From: Prevotellaceae bacterium
Lineage (GTDB): Bacteria > Bacteroidota > Bacteroidia > Bacteroidales > UBA932
Assembly: GCA_031290935.1 (NCBI GenBank)
Contig: JAISLK010000037.1
Coordinates: 1-64,000 of the forward strand
Direction of reading: 5' to 3'
Length of the DNA: 64,000 bases
The first letter of the stretch is position 1, and each line of letters begins with the position of its first letter. This document shows positions 23,787-31,185 of this stretch, one piece after another. The position numbers were made by a program, and so were the translations under genes. Below the pieces are notes generated by a model. It saw only the letters and a program-made list of their open reading frames with translations. It was not told where the DNA came from and did no database searches.

Positions 23787-24323
23787 TTAACTTTTAGTTC
23801 TTAGTTTTTTACTCTTAATCCCGATTTCCGCTCCAATACAATCCGTATGCCGCTCCACATCCCTTTGCTTGACTGGCGCCGGCGCCACCTGTCGATGAGT
23901 AGCCCGTTGCCTGCCGGGTTTCTCTTCTTTTTCCTTAGCCGGTGCTGGTGCTGCTTGCCGATGGGCGACCGCCTGCCTGCCGGGCTTCTTACACAACCCG
24001 ATTTTCTTCGCATAACCCATCACCGTCTTATAATCCCGATGTAACTTTTCCGCTATCTCAAACCCGCACATCGCCGGCCATAACTCCCGAAGCATGGCCT
24101 CCTCCTCCGGCGCCCACCCTGCGGTTTTTTTAGCGCCCGCTTTGGCACGCGCCGTCTTTGGAACAGCTACCGGCAATGCTTTACCTGCAACCGGCCCCGG
24201 CGTACCACGTAATAACCTTGTATTAGCAAGCATTATCACCTCCCGCAGTTCATCTATTGAGCAATTGTCAATAAACTTATCAGCTGTTATATCAATAAAT
24301 AAAACTCTTTGTAAAGTTGCCAT
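23787..24323 (-). CDS. SANT/GcrA-like DNA-binding protein with repeated tail
   Basis: 178 residues. An N-terminal helical part (IDELREVIMLANTRLLRGTP) is followed at about 68-110 by a SANT/Myb or GcrA-like helix-turn-helix: WAPEEEAMLRELWPAMCGFE, then IAEKLHRDYKTVMGYAKKIG. The C-terminal tail has two copies of a basic unit, KPGRQAVAHRQAAPAP and KPGRQRATHRQVAPAP. It is probably a transcriptional regulator of phage genes. The repeat could change in copy number. Confidence 0.65.
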   Translation of the reverse strand: MATLQRVLFIDITADKFIDNCSIDELREVIMLANTRLLRGTPGPVAGKALPVAVPKTARAKAGAKKTAGWAPEEEAMLRELWPAMCGFEIAEKLHRDYKTVMGYAKKIGLCKKPGRQAVAHRQAAPAPAKEKEEKPGRQRATHRQVAPAPVKQRDVERHTDCIGAEIGIKSKKLRTKS

Positions 24324-24432
24324 AATTTTTAACTCTTAACTCTCTTTCATAAAACTCACAAGCCCTCTTTACGGCGATGTAAAACTGCTCATTACTCGCC
24401 GCTTTAAACTCCACTAATTTCTTTGCATTCAT
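24292..24432 (-). CDS. 46-residue early phage protein
   Basis: MNAKKLVEFKAASNEQFYIA, then VKRACEFYERELRVKNYGNF: a small amphipathic helical protein. It overlaps the SANT-like gene start by 32 bases and starts 16 bases after the 70-residue gene ends. Supported by operon spacing only. Confidence 0.5.
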   Translation of the reverse strand: MNAKKLVEFKAASNEQFYIAVKRACEFYERELRVKNYGNFTKSFIY

Positions 24433-24447
24433 ACCCGTTTAATTCGT

Positions 24448-24660
24448 TTAAAATTCGTTTAATTCTATAATCTCAAATTTCCAACCAATAAACTGGTAAA
24501 TCTTATCTACTATATCTTTTGCCGATTTTTCATCAGAAAAAACACGGGCATCTTCTCTTTTCCTGGACATTCCAAGAGAACCCCCGAGCTCCCCAATGCG
24601 TGGCGTCCCCTTTAACAGGTAGTTATCACCTCTTTTCAGAACAATTTTTTTTGCTTTCAT
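24448..24660 (-). CDS. 70-residue hypothetical phage protein
   Basis: MKAKKIVLKRGDNYLLKGTP, then SRKREDARVFSDEKSAKDIV and a C-terminal YQFIGWKFEIIEL. It resembles small beta-beta-alpha phage proteins with a KREDA..F..E..A motif, but no family can be named. Operon gene between the RecA-fold ATPase and the small gene that follows. Confidence 0.6.
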   Translation of the reverse strand: MKAKKIVLKRGDNYLLKGTPRIGELGGSLGMSRKREDARVFSDEKSAKDIVDKIYQFIGWKFEIIELNEF

Positions 24661-24687
24661 ATTTTTAAATCATTAAATTTTTAAACG

Positions 24688-25311
24688 CTATTTTTCGCCC
24701 CAAAACAGGGCGCTTTTTTGTTCGTCAATACTTAGTTCCCCGCCGGCGCTGAAGCGCGAAATAACAAACGCTTTTAACCCCTGAATGTGTATAATTACCT
24801 TCGCCATCTTTTTTGCCATCCGGGCAAGGGCCGGATAAGCCTCTTTGCGCTCCTCGTGTCCTACAAATACTATTAACTTTCCCGGCAGTGCGTCCATCAG
24901 TTTTTTTTTTAATTCCGACGGCTTTAGTTCGTCGGCATACATCGTCAGATTATCAATAAACACAACGTTTGGCGTGCGTGGCCGGCGGTACTTTTCTATT
25001 ATCTCATTAATCGAAAGGTATTCGTCCCAAAGTATCTTATCTGCCGCCGTAATGCCCGCGCGCAGGCACGCATCCTGAAAACTTTTGTCCAATCCCTCCT
25101 CGGCGCTGACGAAGCCCACCCTTTCAAACCGCGCAATCTCTTTCGCCAGGGTGAGCGCAAACCACGTCTTACCGTTCTTTTCCGCTCCGTAGATTATCCA
25201 GCAGCCCCTACATTCGGCGTTGCCCACCGCTTCGGCCAGCACGCCGGACAACTGCACCGTCCGCCCGGCGTGCTTTTCCAATAAATTGCGTGATGTGAGG
25301 CTGCGCGGCAT
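24688..25311 (-). CDS. RecA-fold ATPase
   Basis: 207 residues. Walker A is GAEKNGKT (42-49) and Walker B is NVVFID (115-120); SAEEGLDKSFQDACLRAGIT lies between. This is a single-domain RecA/RadA-like ATPase. It lies 2 bases after the MuB-like gene, where some transposable phages encode recombination or transposition helpers. It may work on DNA with MuB, or in phage recombination. No helicase or recombinase C-terminal domain is visible. Confidence 0.75.
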   Translation of the reverse strand: MPRSLTSRNLLEKHAGRTVQLSGVLAEAVGNAECRGCWIIYGAEKNGKTWFALTLAKEIARFERVGFVSAEEGLDKSFQDACLRAGITAADKILWDEYLSINEIIEKYRRPRTPNVVFIDNLTMYADELKPSELKKKLMDALPGKLIVFVGHEERKEAYPALARMAKKMAKVIIHIQGLKAFVISRFSAGGELSIDEQKSALFWGEK

Positions 25312-25313
25312 TA

Positions 25314-26210
25314 CTACGAGTTAAGAATTAATAAACTTTCTGCACGCCTCAGGCCGCCGATGTGGCCGCTTTCGTCTGCTGTCAAACAACGTGTAACAAT
25401 AGCCTTTAAATTCGCCTTATCCGTCATATTCACGCTCAGCACATCCGTGATTAGCTTCCGGTAAAACTCGATTTTTTCCCGGCGCTCGAACGGAACCGCC
25501 GTACTGTATCGTTCCGAGTGCCGACTAAACATTTCGGCAAAGCCCACCTTTTTATTGCGCATACCGCGCTCCATTTTTTCGCGCAAGCCGTCGGCGCCCA
25601 TCAGGTACCAGCCGCAACACCCATCGGTGGCGTTCCAGAACTCTTTTAATTCAAGGAACGCGGCATAATTCATGTCGCCGGCTTCGTCAATAATAACCAC
25701 CGGCGCGGGCAACATGCGCAGGTAGTACTTCGTATCGTCTTTAATATCCTTTATACGGCCACGGTCGCCCACGCCCACAGCCTTTGCCAAAGCCCGGATA
25801 AACTCATTTTTCATCTTACACTGCGAAGTGTCAAGGTAAAAGCAGTTCTTCACAGAACGCGCCAAATACTTTGCGCTATACGTCTTTCCAATGCCGCAGT
25901 CGTCTGCGAATATTCGGCTTTTGCTGTGCGCTTTGCAAAACATTACCTCCTCTTCAATGATGTTGTACACCTCTGTACGCGCCATTTGCCACTTCCGCTC
26001 CCCGGATGACACCCCCAACTCGCGGCCTAAGTTCAGCCACTTCGCATCCGCCAACAGGCGGTCGCGCTCGCCCGCCTTTAACCGCGTATAAACAGCCGCG
26101 CCAATCCCATGCAGTTTCGCAAAAGCGCTATCGCTTCCGCTGTAATTCTTGCGCTGCTCCAGCAACGCAGCAACTACTTTTTCTTTAAATTCACTTGTAA
26201 TTTGTAACAT
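25314..26210 (-). CDS. MuB-like transposition ATPase (AAA)
   Basis: 298 residues. The N-terminal 70 residues look like a helix-turn-helix (KLHGIGAAVYTRLKAG), as in MuB. Walker A is DDCGIGKT (103-110) and Walker B is VVIIDEAGD (171-179). A sensor-like NATDGCCGWYLMGADGLREK and an arginine-rich region follow. MuB binds target DNA, delivers it to MuA and protects the phage genome from self-integration. It lies directly downstream of the transposase. Confidence 0.9.
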   Translation of the reverse strand: MLQITSEFKEKVVAALLEQRKNYSGSDSAFAKLHGIGAAVYTRLKAGERDRLLADAKWLNLGRELGVSSGERKWQMARTEVYNIIEEEVMFCKAHSKSRIFADDCGIGKTYSAKYLARSVKNCFYLDTSQCKMKNEFIRALAKAVGVGDRGRIKDIKDDTKYYLRMLPAPVVIIDEAGDMNYAAFLELKEFWNATDGCCGWYLMGADGLREKMERGMRNKKVGFAEMFSRHSERYSTAVPFERREKIEFYRKLITDVLSVNMTDKANLKAIVTRCLTADESGHIGGLRRAESLLILNS

Positions 26211-26251
26211 ATTTTTTTGTTTTATTGGTTAAAATTCGCGTAATTCGTAAA

Positions 26252-28309
26252 TTAATATCTGTCCTTTAAAGAACATTTCAACGGCGTTTCAACGGCGTTT
26301 TCTACCAACACCATGTCGCGTTCATCTTCATATCCCGGTAATGCTTCAACAGGGGTTTCGCTGGCCGCATACCGGGTAATCCCCACAATTTGAAACTTAT
26401 TATTCAATACTTTTTGCCGATTGTCAATAATACTTACCCGGTCTATCTCTGACCTGCGCGTCCGCGCGTAACCGTTAATAGTGGCCGTGTAACTGCTCAT
26501 CAACTCAAGATTGGCCTCGCATTCGTCGGTGCGCTCAATTCGGGCGCGGTGGTATTCCGGCTTGCGAACAGCCTCACACACGAAGGTGTCGCCCACATAT
26601 ACGTAAGCCTTCAACACCTCGCCATCGTTTCCGTCAAGCCACCGCACATTAATCCGGCGGCCTTCCGCAACGTCCATCAACTGTATAAGCTGCTTCCCAA
26701 CGGCAATAACGCCGTTATTGCCCAGTAAAAACTCCCTGTTGTCGAGTTTAATTATCCCTGTCCGGCAACTCGTTTCCGTGCTATAACCAAGATAGGGGAT
26801 AATGCCCCGGTAATTGGTAGGCCGGATATGGGGGTGCTGCATCGCCAAAAACACTTCCCACCGCGTCATATTCTCAATCTTGGAGTGCCGGGTATTGTTC
26901 CACCGCTCAATGTCGCATAAACAGCCTGAAACAAGTTTGTCGTATGGTACCAGCGGCGACTCCTTTGGCCCTGCCTGGTTAGCCTCCCGCAAAGCAAACG
27001 GTCGGGCCAGCCAGCCCTCGCGTTCCTTCTCATATTCGTAACGCAGATTACCGTAATAACGCTCTATACGCTTTGCCCGCGCTTTGTTCGGCTCTATACG
27101 CACATACTGGAACATATTACCCTCTTCCAGGAATGTCCCCCGAAACGAAGAATTTAACGATGCCTCCGCCTCGATCTCAGCCGGCAGACTTATGCCCCAC
27201 TGCGCGTAATTACGAACCAACTGGCGATAAAACTCCAAAATAATACCCTCCTTTGTCTTACCATATACCCAACACGTAAACGCCTCGCTGCCGAGGTCAA
27301 TCCCGTTGTAAAACCACATCCGCTTACCTCTCTCATACTCGAATGCCGGCTGCCGGTCGTCCACAGATATGATACTGCCGGCATATTCCGGCTGTTTAAG
27401 CGACGCATACGGCGTAAACTTAGCCATATACTTTTGTCGGTCGCCGCTTCGCATCCCCTCTGTCGCAATAGCATTGCGCCACTTGCTTAGGTAGCTTGTA
27501 ATAGTAGAGGCGCTCAAAGCCGGGAAATCGCCGGGATTATACCGTTCACCTGTCTCGTTATTGATTGCCTCAATGTAACCGTCGAGGAACCCGTTATACC
27601 GACGCTCCACTTCGACCTTGGTAGGCTTGGCTACACAGTCGGCGAAAAGGTCATTTATAAAAAGTTCGACATCCGGCGTAACGACGCGGGCGTTATTGTT
27701 GCCGTGGTGCCGTGAGATTAGGCCCCGCCAGCCCTCGCGCCGGAACTTTGCCAACTCTTTACGCAGGCGGTCAGTGCTGTCCGGCAGGGTGTGCAACACC
27801 TCGGCTTTGAAGTTCCGCGCCTCGGTGCAGACAGACTCCCAGGCACCGCCCACATTTTGACGCAATTCGCGGCGATACTTGCGCCGCCGGTCGTAAATCG
27901 TCTGTATGGTGGCCAGCACACTCGCGTTTACCGTGTATTCATCTACTTTATCATCAGACAGGCTGCTGCCGTCCGGGAACTTAAACCTGCTAAATTCGTC
28001 AAAAAAACGCGCATCACGCACGTAATGCTGTGCAAACAGCGACCGGCGCACTTGCTTTTGCGGCTCGCCGAACGCCTTTATAAGCAAATTTTGCCACGCC
28101 AGCGGCAACGACGACCATAACACCAGCATCGGACAGCCGGGAGCATTGTTGCGTAAACGAATAATGTTTTTTCGCTGTATTCGCAACTGCAAGCTACGTG
28201 CACTAATTAACTTCAAACTACGTTCATGTGCATTTTCGCCGTCGAACAGGAAACGCGCCTGCGCCCCCAGCCGGTCATTGTGATATTCGTATGGTGTTAC
28301 TTTGTCCAT
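26252..28309 (-). CDS. MuA-like DDE transposase
   Basis: 685 residues, close to MuA in size. The N-terminal part (1-250) contains helical DNA-binding domains. The RNase-H-like core begins at SIISVDDRQPAF (first acid D317) and includes WFYNGIDLGSEAFTCWVYGK. The second carboxylate seems to be Glu in LPAEIEAEASLNSSF (about 380) rather than Asp. The third is E416 in AKRIERYYGNLR, the usual 'K.IER' motif. A beta-rich C-terminal domain follows (470-560). It cuts and joins phage ends during integration and replicative transposition. First large gene of the early operon. Confidence 0.92.
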   Translation of the reverse strand: MDKVTPYEYHNDRLGAQARFLFDGENAHERSLKLISARSLQLRIQRKNIIRLRNNAPGCPMLVLWSSLPLAWQNLLIKAFGEPQKQVRRSLFAQHYVRDARFFDEFSRFKFPDGSSLSDDKVDEYTVNASVLATIQTIYDRRRKYRRELRQNVGGAWESVCTEARNFKAEVLHTLPDSTDRLRKELAKFRREGWRGLISRHHGNNNARVVTPDVELFINDLFADCVAKPTKVEVERRYNGFLDGYIEAINNETGERYNPGDFPALSASTITSYLSKWRNAIATEGMRSGDRQKYMAKFTPYASLKQPEYAGSIISVDDRQPAFEYERGKRMWFYNGIDLGSEAFTCWVYGKTKEGIILEFYRQLVRNYAQWGISLPAEIEAEASLNSSFRGTFLEEGNMFQYVRIEPNKARAKRIERYYGNLRYEYEKEREGWLARPFALREANQAGPKESPLVPYDKLVSGCLCDIERWNNTRHSKIENMTRWEVFLAMQHPHIRPTNYRGIIPYLGYSTETSCRTGIIKLDNREFLLGNNGVIAVGKQLIQLMDVAEGRRINVRWLDGNDGEVLKAYVYVGDTFVCEAVRKPEYHRARIERTDECEANLELMSSYTATINGYARTRRSEIDRVSIIDNRQKVLNNKFQIVGITRYAASETPVEALPGYEDERDMVLVENAVETPLKCSLKDRY

Positions 28310-28323
28310 TGCGTTTAACTTTG

Positions 28324-28372
28324 TTCCCGCCCCGGTCTCGCTCCGGGTGCCGGCCTTGCGCCGGTGCGGGAA
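28324..28372. other. Perfect nested inverted repeats (three-way junction)
   Basis: TTCCCGC (28324-28330) pairs with GCGGGAA (28366-28372). Between them lie two hairpins: CCCGG-7-CCGGG and CCGGC-5-GCCGG, separated by TG and T. All 17 pairs are perfect. It lies 15 bases upstream of the transposase ATG (in its minus-strand leader) and just before the -7 box of a plus-strand promoter. Could be an RNA control element or a DNA cruciform/regulator site. Confidence 0.7.
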
Positions 28373-28378
28373 AATGCT

Positions 28379-28386
28379 TACATTTG
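28379..28386 (+). promoter_or_regulatory. Promoter -7 box TACATTTG for the small plus-strand unit
   Basis: A full TAnnTTTG match 31 bases before the ATG of the 25-residue gene. It points away from the transposase, so the region is divergent. Confidence 0.55.
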
Positions 28387-28416
28387 TGTTGTCAAACTTT
28401 TAAAAACATAAGCATT

Positions 28417-28494
28417 ATGAAAAAGGACATTGAAGAACTAAAATCGGTATTCGACAGTATATTTCTGCAACTTGCCGAACTAACGCAAAATTGA
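28417..28494 (+). CDS. 25-residue peptide upstream of plus-strand gene
   Basis: MKKDIEELKSVFDSIFLQLA then ELTQN: an amphipathic helix. Starts 31 bases after a good -7 box. Its TGA overlaps a TTG that could start the next gene (TTGA), so the two may be coupled. Small but with a consistent context. Confidence 0.45.
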   Translation: MKKDIEELKSVFDSIFLQLAELTQN

Positions 28495-28500
28495 ACACCC

Positions 28501-28923
28501 TTAACTCAATGGTTTTGGGCGCTTACAAAGAAACATTGCCTGCAGAAAACTACCGAACCCTGTACACCAATTTTGTAAATGTGCTCGAAGAGAACATAAA
28601 TACTGTATTTTCGGGGATTGAAAACGTTCTGTTTGACAACGGATCGCTTTTTCTGAAACGCAAGTTTGAGGTGTTTGCAACCATCCAGAACTTAAAGCGG
28701 GACGGCTCATATATTGCGACCTCAAACGGCGATAATAATCATCAATAAGCCTTGCGCGTTTTCCGGTATTTTCCTTTGCCGTCTCGGCCCTTAACAAGCC
28801 ATAAGCAATAAAACTCAACAGTGCAAAGAACCACTGGTGCGGAGCGCCTAAGAAACAGGCGGCGGTGAGACCTGTCCCAAACATCAGGAACAGGTACGTA
28901 AAAATTTTGTGAATTGTTTTCAT
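28501..28923 (-). CDS. Small membrane protein with read-through-like C-terminus
   Basis: 140 residues in the open frame. Residues 1-45 form one or two membrane spans (IFTYLFLMFGTGLTAACFLG, FFALLSFIAYGLL), followed by a charged stretch ending near RRLRSQYMS. From about residue 60 on, the frame runs opposite to the plus-strand gene 28509-28748 and its composition (many Cys, Pro, Ser) looks like antisense. The functional protein was probably shorter and its stop has been lost, or the overlap is real. In the early operon between the transposase and a 79-residue gene. Confidence 0.5.
   Translation of the reverse strand: MKTIHKIFTYLFLMFGTGLTAACFLGAPHQWFFALLSFIAYGLLRAETAKENTGKRARLIDDYYRRLRSQYMSRPALSSGWLQTPQTCVSEKAIRCQTERFQSPKIQYLCSLRAHLQNWCTGFGSFLQAMFLCKRPKPLS
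28509..28748 (+). CDS. Hypothetical protein antisense to the membrane gene
   Basis: 79 residues from the ATG (85 if the TTG at 28491 is used). The sequence MVLGAYKETLPAENYRTLYT, then NFVNVLEENINTVFSGIENV and KRKFEVFATIQNLKRDG looks like a real amphipathic protein. It follows a promoter and a 25-residue peptide. It overlaps the minus-strand membrane gene. Family unknown; it may regulate the transposase region. Confidence 0.5.
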   Translation: MVLGAYKETLPAENYRTLYTNFVNVLEENINTVFSGIENVLFDNGSLFLKRKFEVFATIQNLKRDGSYIATSNGDNNHQ

Positions 28924-28925
28924 AA

Positions 28926-29165
28926 TTAGTCATTTTTAATCGTTACGAATACACTGTTAGAACGCCAATCAGAACTGATCGAATAATTTTTTACACCCAG
29001 TTCGTCCATGCGCTCTTTAGCCTCCTGCTCGCACACATGCTTAGCATCATAAACGATCTTAATAGTCCCATCCTTTGCCACCGACATCACCTTGATGTAG
29101 CGTTGATGCGTGAGAAACTCACGCACTGCAAATAAATTTTGAATTGCTGTTTTCATTTCTTTCAT
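28926..29165 (-). CDS. 79-residue early phage protein
   Basis: Reads AIQNLFAVREFLTHQRYIKV, then DGTIKIVYDAKHVCEQEAKE and a C-terminal SISSDWRSNSVFVTI. A mixed alpha/beta small protein of unknown family, between the Ner-like regulator and the membrane gene. The first ATG (29165) or the fourth codon ATG may be used. Confidence 0.6.
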   Translation of the reverse strand: MKEMKTAIQNLFAVREFLTHQRYIKVMSVAKDGTIKIVYDAKHVCEQEAKERMDELGVKNYSISSDWRSNSVFVTIKND

Positions 29166-29177
29166 AATTGTATTGAT

Positions 29178-29348
29178 TTATTGGTTATTTCCGTATTTTT
29201 CCTGATATAGCCTCCGCACACGGTCGGCCTTCCGGCCCGTAGCCCCGTGATGCAATGCTTTTATTACTGTCTGCACGGTGCAGCTTGCCGTTTTTGCAAG
29301 TTCTTTCTGCCAACCTCTTTTTGGGACTATTATTTCTTTTGTTTTCAT
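29178..29348 (-). CDS. Ner-like helix-turn-helix regulator
   Basis: 56 residues: MKTKEIIVPKRGWQKELAKT, then ASCTVQTVIKALHHGATGRK and ADRVRRLYQEKYGNNQ. The middle is a Cro/C1-like helix-turn-helix of the kind in Mu Ner and small Bacteroidota regulators. It is the first gene of the minus-strand early operon and is divergent from the repressor side, exactly where Ner is in Mu. It probably turns down early and repressor transcription. Confidence 0.75.
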   Translation of the reverse strand: MKTKEIIVPKRGWQKELAKTASCTVQTVIKALHHGATGRKADRVRRLYQEKYGNNQ

Positions 29349-29390
29349 ATTTTTTATACCTTTACGAAAAATTTAATTAATTAATTTTTT

Positions 29391-29813
29391 ATGGACTATA
29401 CAGAGAATTATAAAGAATATTTTAAACTGAAAAATCAATTGACCGAACAGAGAATTGCATACCTCCGTTACATTCTTCTGATAACATCAACGCTAATGGG
29501 ACTCCTGATTTCCCTTCATGGCTCCACCATAGTAGCCCTATCAGTCCGGCTGGCATTTGCATGTTCGATGGTTCTAATATGTATCGGTCTTCTAACTGGA
29601 GCAGTGGCAGTATATCTTCTCTCAATAACTGCTCGGAAAAATTTAGTGGAAGATTATCAACATAAATTACAAGATGCACGTACGACATCTTCCGCAATGC
29701 TGCCCGTTTCCGGCCATCCGCCCAAATTATTTGCAGTTTGCGAAAAAACCTGCTACATTGCGCTACTGCTAGCTGTTGTTTCCCTGACATTATATGCGGT
29801 GTCGGTTGCATGA
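29391..29813 (+). CDS. Three-span membrane protein in the immunity region
   Basis: 140 residues. Clear membrane segments are at about 25-42 (YILLITSTLMGLLISLHG), 48-78 (VRLAFACSMVLICIGLLTGA) and 115-138 (IALLLAVVSLTLYAVSV). Short charged loops separate them. Transcribed with the repressor and expressed probably in the lysogen, so superinfection exclusion is a reasonable guess. The minus-strand open frame over the same bases is antisense noise. A near-match promoter box TACCTTTA lies at 29357. Confidence 0.7.
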   Translation: MDYTENYKEYFKLKNQLTEQRIAYLRYILLITSTLMGLLISLHGSTIVALSVRLAFACSMVLICIGLLTGAVAVYLLSITARKNLVEDYQHKLQDARTTSSAMLPVSGHPPKLFAVCEKTCYIALLLAVVSLTLYAVSVA

Positions 29814-29848
29814 ATGTTAATTCTTTAAATTTTTGACAAAGATATGAT

Positions 29849-29892
29849 AAATCTCATAAATAAGCAAAGATTTTATGAAAAATCTCACAAAT
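29849..29892. promoter_or_regulatory. Candidate repressor operators: repeated AAATCTCAYAAAT
   Basis: AAATCTCATAAAT (29849-29861) and AAATCTCACAAAT (29880-29892) are direct repeats 31 bases apart, close to three helical turns, flanking the repressor start. A minus-strand -7 box TATCTTTG lies next to them (29837-29844), so binding could control both an early minus-strand promoter and the repressor itself. ATGA-N6-TCAT overlaps the first site. Confidence 0.5.
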
Positions 29893-30540
29893 ATTAAACA
29901 AAGGATTTTGTATTTTATTGAAAACCAAAATATAAATGTTTCAAAATTCTATTCTGAAAGTGGCGTTAGTTATGGTATTTTAACTCAAAAAAGTAAAATA
30001 AGTGAGGATAATATTGTGAAATTTCTCACAACATACCCTGTGGTTAATCCTGAATGGTTACTGATAGGAAAGGGCAAAATGTTTCGTAGTGCAGAACCTA
30101 CGGCCCAGCAACCGGAAGCTATTAAATCGCCGACAGGTATTCCGCTTGTTTCCATCGCGGCGGTGGGCGGATTTGGCAATGCCGAATTTGCTATCAAAGA
30201 AAGTGATGTAAAGGATTACTATGTGGTGCCGAAGTTTAAAGACCGCCGTATTGATTTTATGATTGAGGTGGCCGGTTCCTCTATGCAACCGAAGTACAAC
30301 AGTGGAGATGTGGTCGCTTGTACCATATTAAAGGAAAGCCGCTTTATTCAATGGGGCAAGGTGCACGTTATAGGTACCCGCGAGCAGGGCATTCTTATAA
30401 AACGCTTGTATCCATGTGATAATATGGACAAAAAATGTGTGAAGTGCCAATCCGATAATGAGAAATACCCGCCATTCGATATAACCCACGACGAAATAAC
30501 AGGTATCGCCATTGTTGTGGGTGTAATCCGGTTGGAATAG
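29875..30540 (+). CDS. Phage repressor, S24 (LexA/CI-like) peptidase
   Basis: 221 residues. The N-terminal 65 residues are a helix-turn-helix (KFYSESGVSYGILTQKSKIS, then NPEWLLIGKGKMF, the Bacteroidota CI pattern). The S24 domain follows: FMIEVAGSSMQPKYNSGDVV with catalytic Ser136, and K176 in ILIKRLYP as the general base. The possible self-cleavage site is in AAVGGFG (95-101). It should hold the lysogenic state and be cleaved on RecA activation. It reads toward the phage end, as Mu c does. Confidence 0.9.
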   Translation: MKNLTNIKQRILYFIENQNINVSKFYSESGVSYGILTQKSKISEDNIVKFLTTYPVVNPEWLLIGKGKMFRSAEPTAQQPEAIKSPTGIPLVSIAAVGGFGNAEFAIKESDVKDYYVVPKFKDRRIDFMIEVAGSSMQPKYNSGDVVACTILKESRFIQWGKVHVIGTREQGILIKRLYPCDNMDKKCVKCQSDNEKYPPFDITHDEITGIAIVVGVIRLE

Positions 30541-30752
30541 CAAGCAAAATATCCCAAAAATTTAACGCGCACACGTTTTTGTTTTTAGGCTCAGCACGTA
30601 AATCGTTATAAATATCTGATTTTAAATATATAAATATAAACACATAACTTTACTGTTATATGTTTATCGGGGGGGTAAAGCCAAAAAATAAGCTTTTAAT
30701 TGCATTTTTTATGCAGTATAGGGGCGGTTTGAGCGCTTTTAAAAAGCAGATT

Positions 30753-30774
30753 TTGTTCGCCTGTTGTTCGCCTG
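30753..30774. repeat. Tandem direct repeat TTGTTCGCCTG x2
   Basis: Two perfect 11-base copies (30753-30763 and 30764-30774) followed by a partly similar TTAGGTCAGGTG. It lies in the 645-base non-coding stretch between the repressor and the recombinase, where the prophage end should be. Could be part of the end-binding sites for the transposase or an att region; not proven. Confidence 0.6.
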
Positions 30775-30826
30775 TTAGGTCAGGTGTTGCACTTTTCAGG
30801 GCCTTTTTTGGCCTCCAACCGGGCAC

Positions 30827-30856
30827 AAAAAAAACCGCCCCAAACAGGCGGTTTTT
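30827..30856. terminator. Bidirectional intrinsic terminator
   Basis: AAACCGCC and GGCGGTTT form an 8-bp stem with a 7-base loop, flanked by A-runs on one side and T-runs on the other. It ends plus-strand transcription from the repressor and could stop minus-strand transcription from the recombinase. Confidence 0.85.
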
Positions 30857-30918
30857 ACTACCATTTTCGTGAGTCCGGGAAAATGCTTCTTTCGCTTATT
30901 TTATGCGGTTTTTCGGGT

Positions 30919-31005
30919 AAATTAAACCTCTCATAAAGGGCTATTAAAAAAAAACTGAAATTTTTGGCCTTTTTTAGGAGGAGAGGTAAAACTGAAATTA
31001 AACCT
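30919..31005. repeat. Paired direct repeats beside the recombinase gene
   Basis: AAATTAAACCT occurs at 30919-30929 and 30995-31005; AAAACTGAAATT occurs at 30951-30962 and 30988-30999. ACCTCTC and GAGAGGT in between form an inverted pair. This arrangement near the 3' end of a tyrosine recombinase gene resembles arm-type sites. The remaining part of 30541-31185 is AT-rich with no gene. Confidence 0.5.
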
Positions 31006-31185
31006 AAATGCACATTTGGTTTTTTCTGTGCTTTTTATATTTTTTTCATTATTAAATATTTATTGTTTTTATTAAAGGACATTTTGATTTATGCCCCATA
31101 ATAGAGAAAGAAAGCAAAACACTGGTAGCATTAAAACAAAAAAAAGAACAAGAATAACAAGCGTATTAAAATTTAAAACAAAAGA

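Noticed and set aside
29422-29811. 129-residue minus-strand frame in the immunity region
   Set aside because: The plus strand encodes an obvious three-span membrane protein; the minus frame has no recognisable features.
30666-30676. GGGGGGG run near the phage end as an att core
   Set aside because: No second copy or flanking duplication can be seen in the window.
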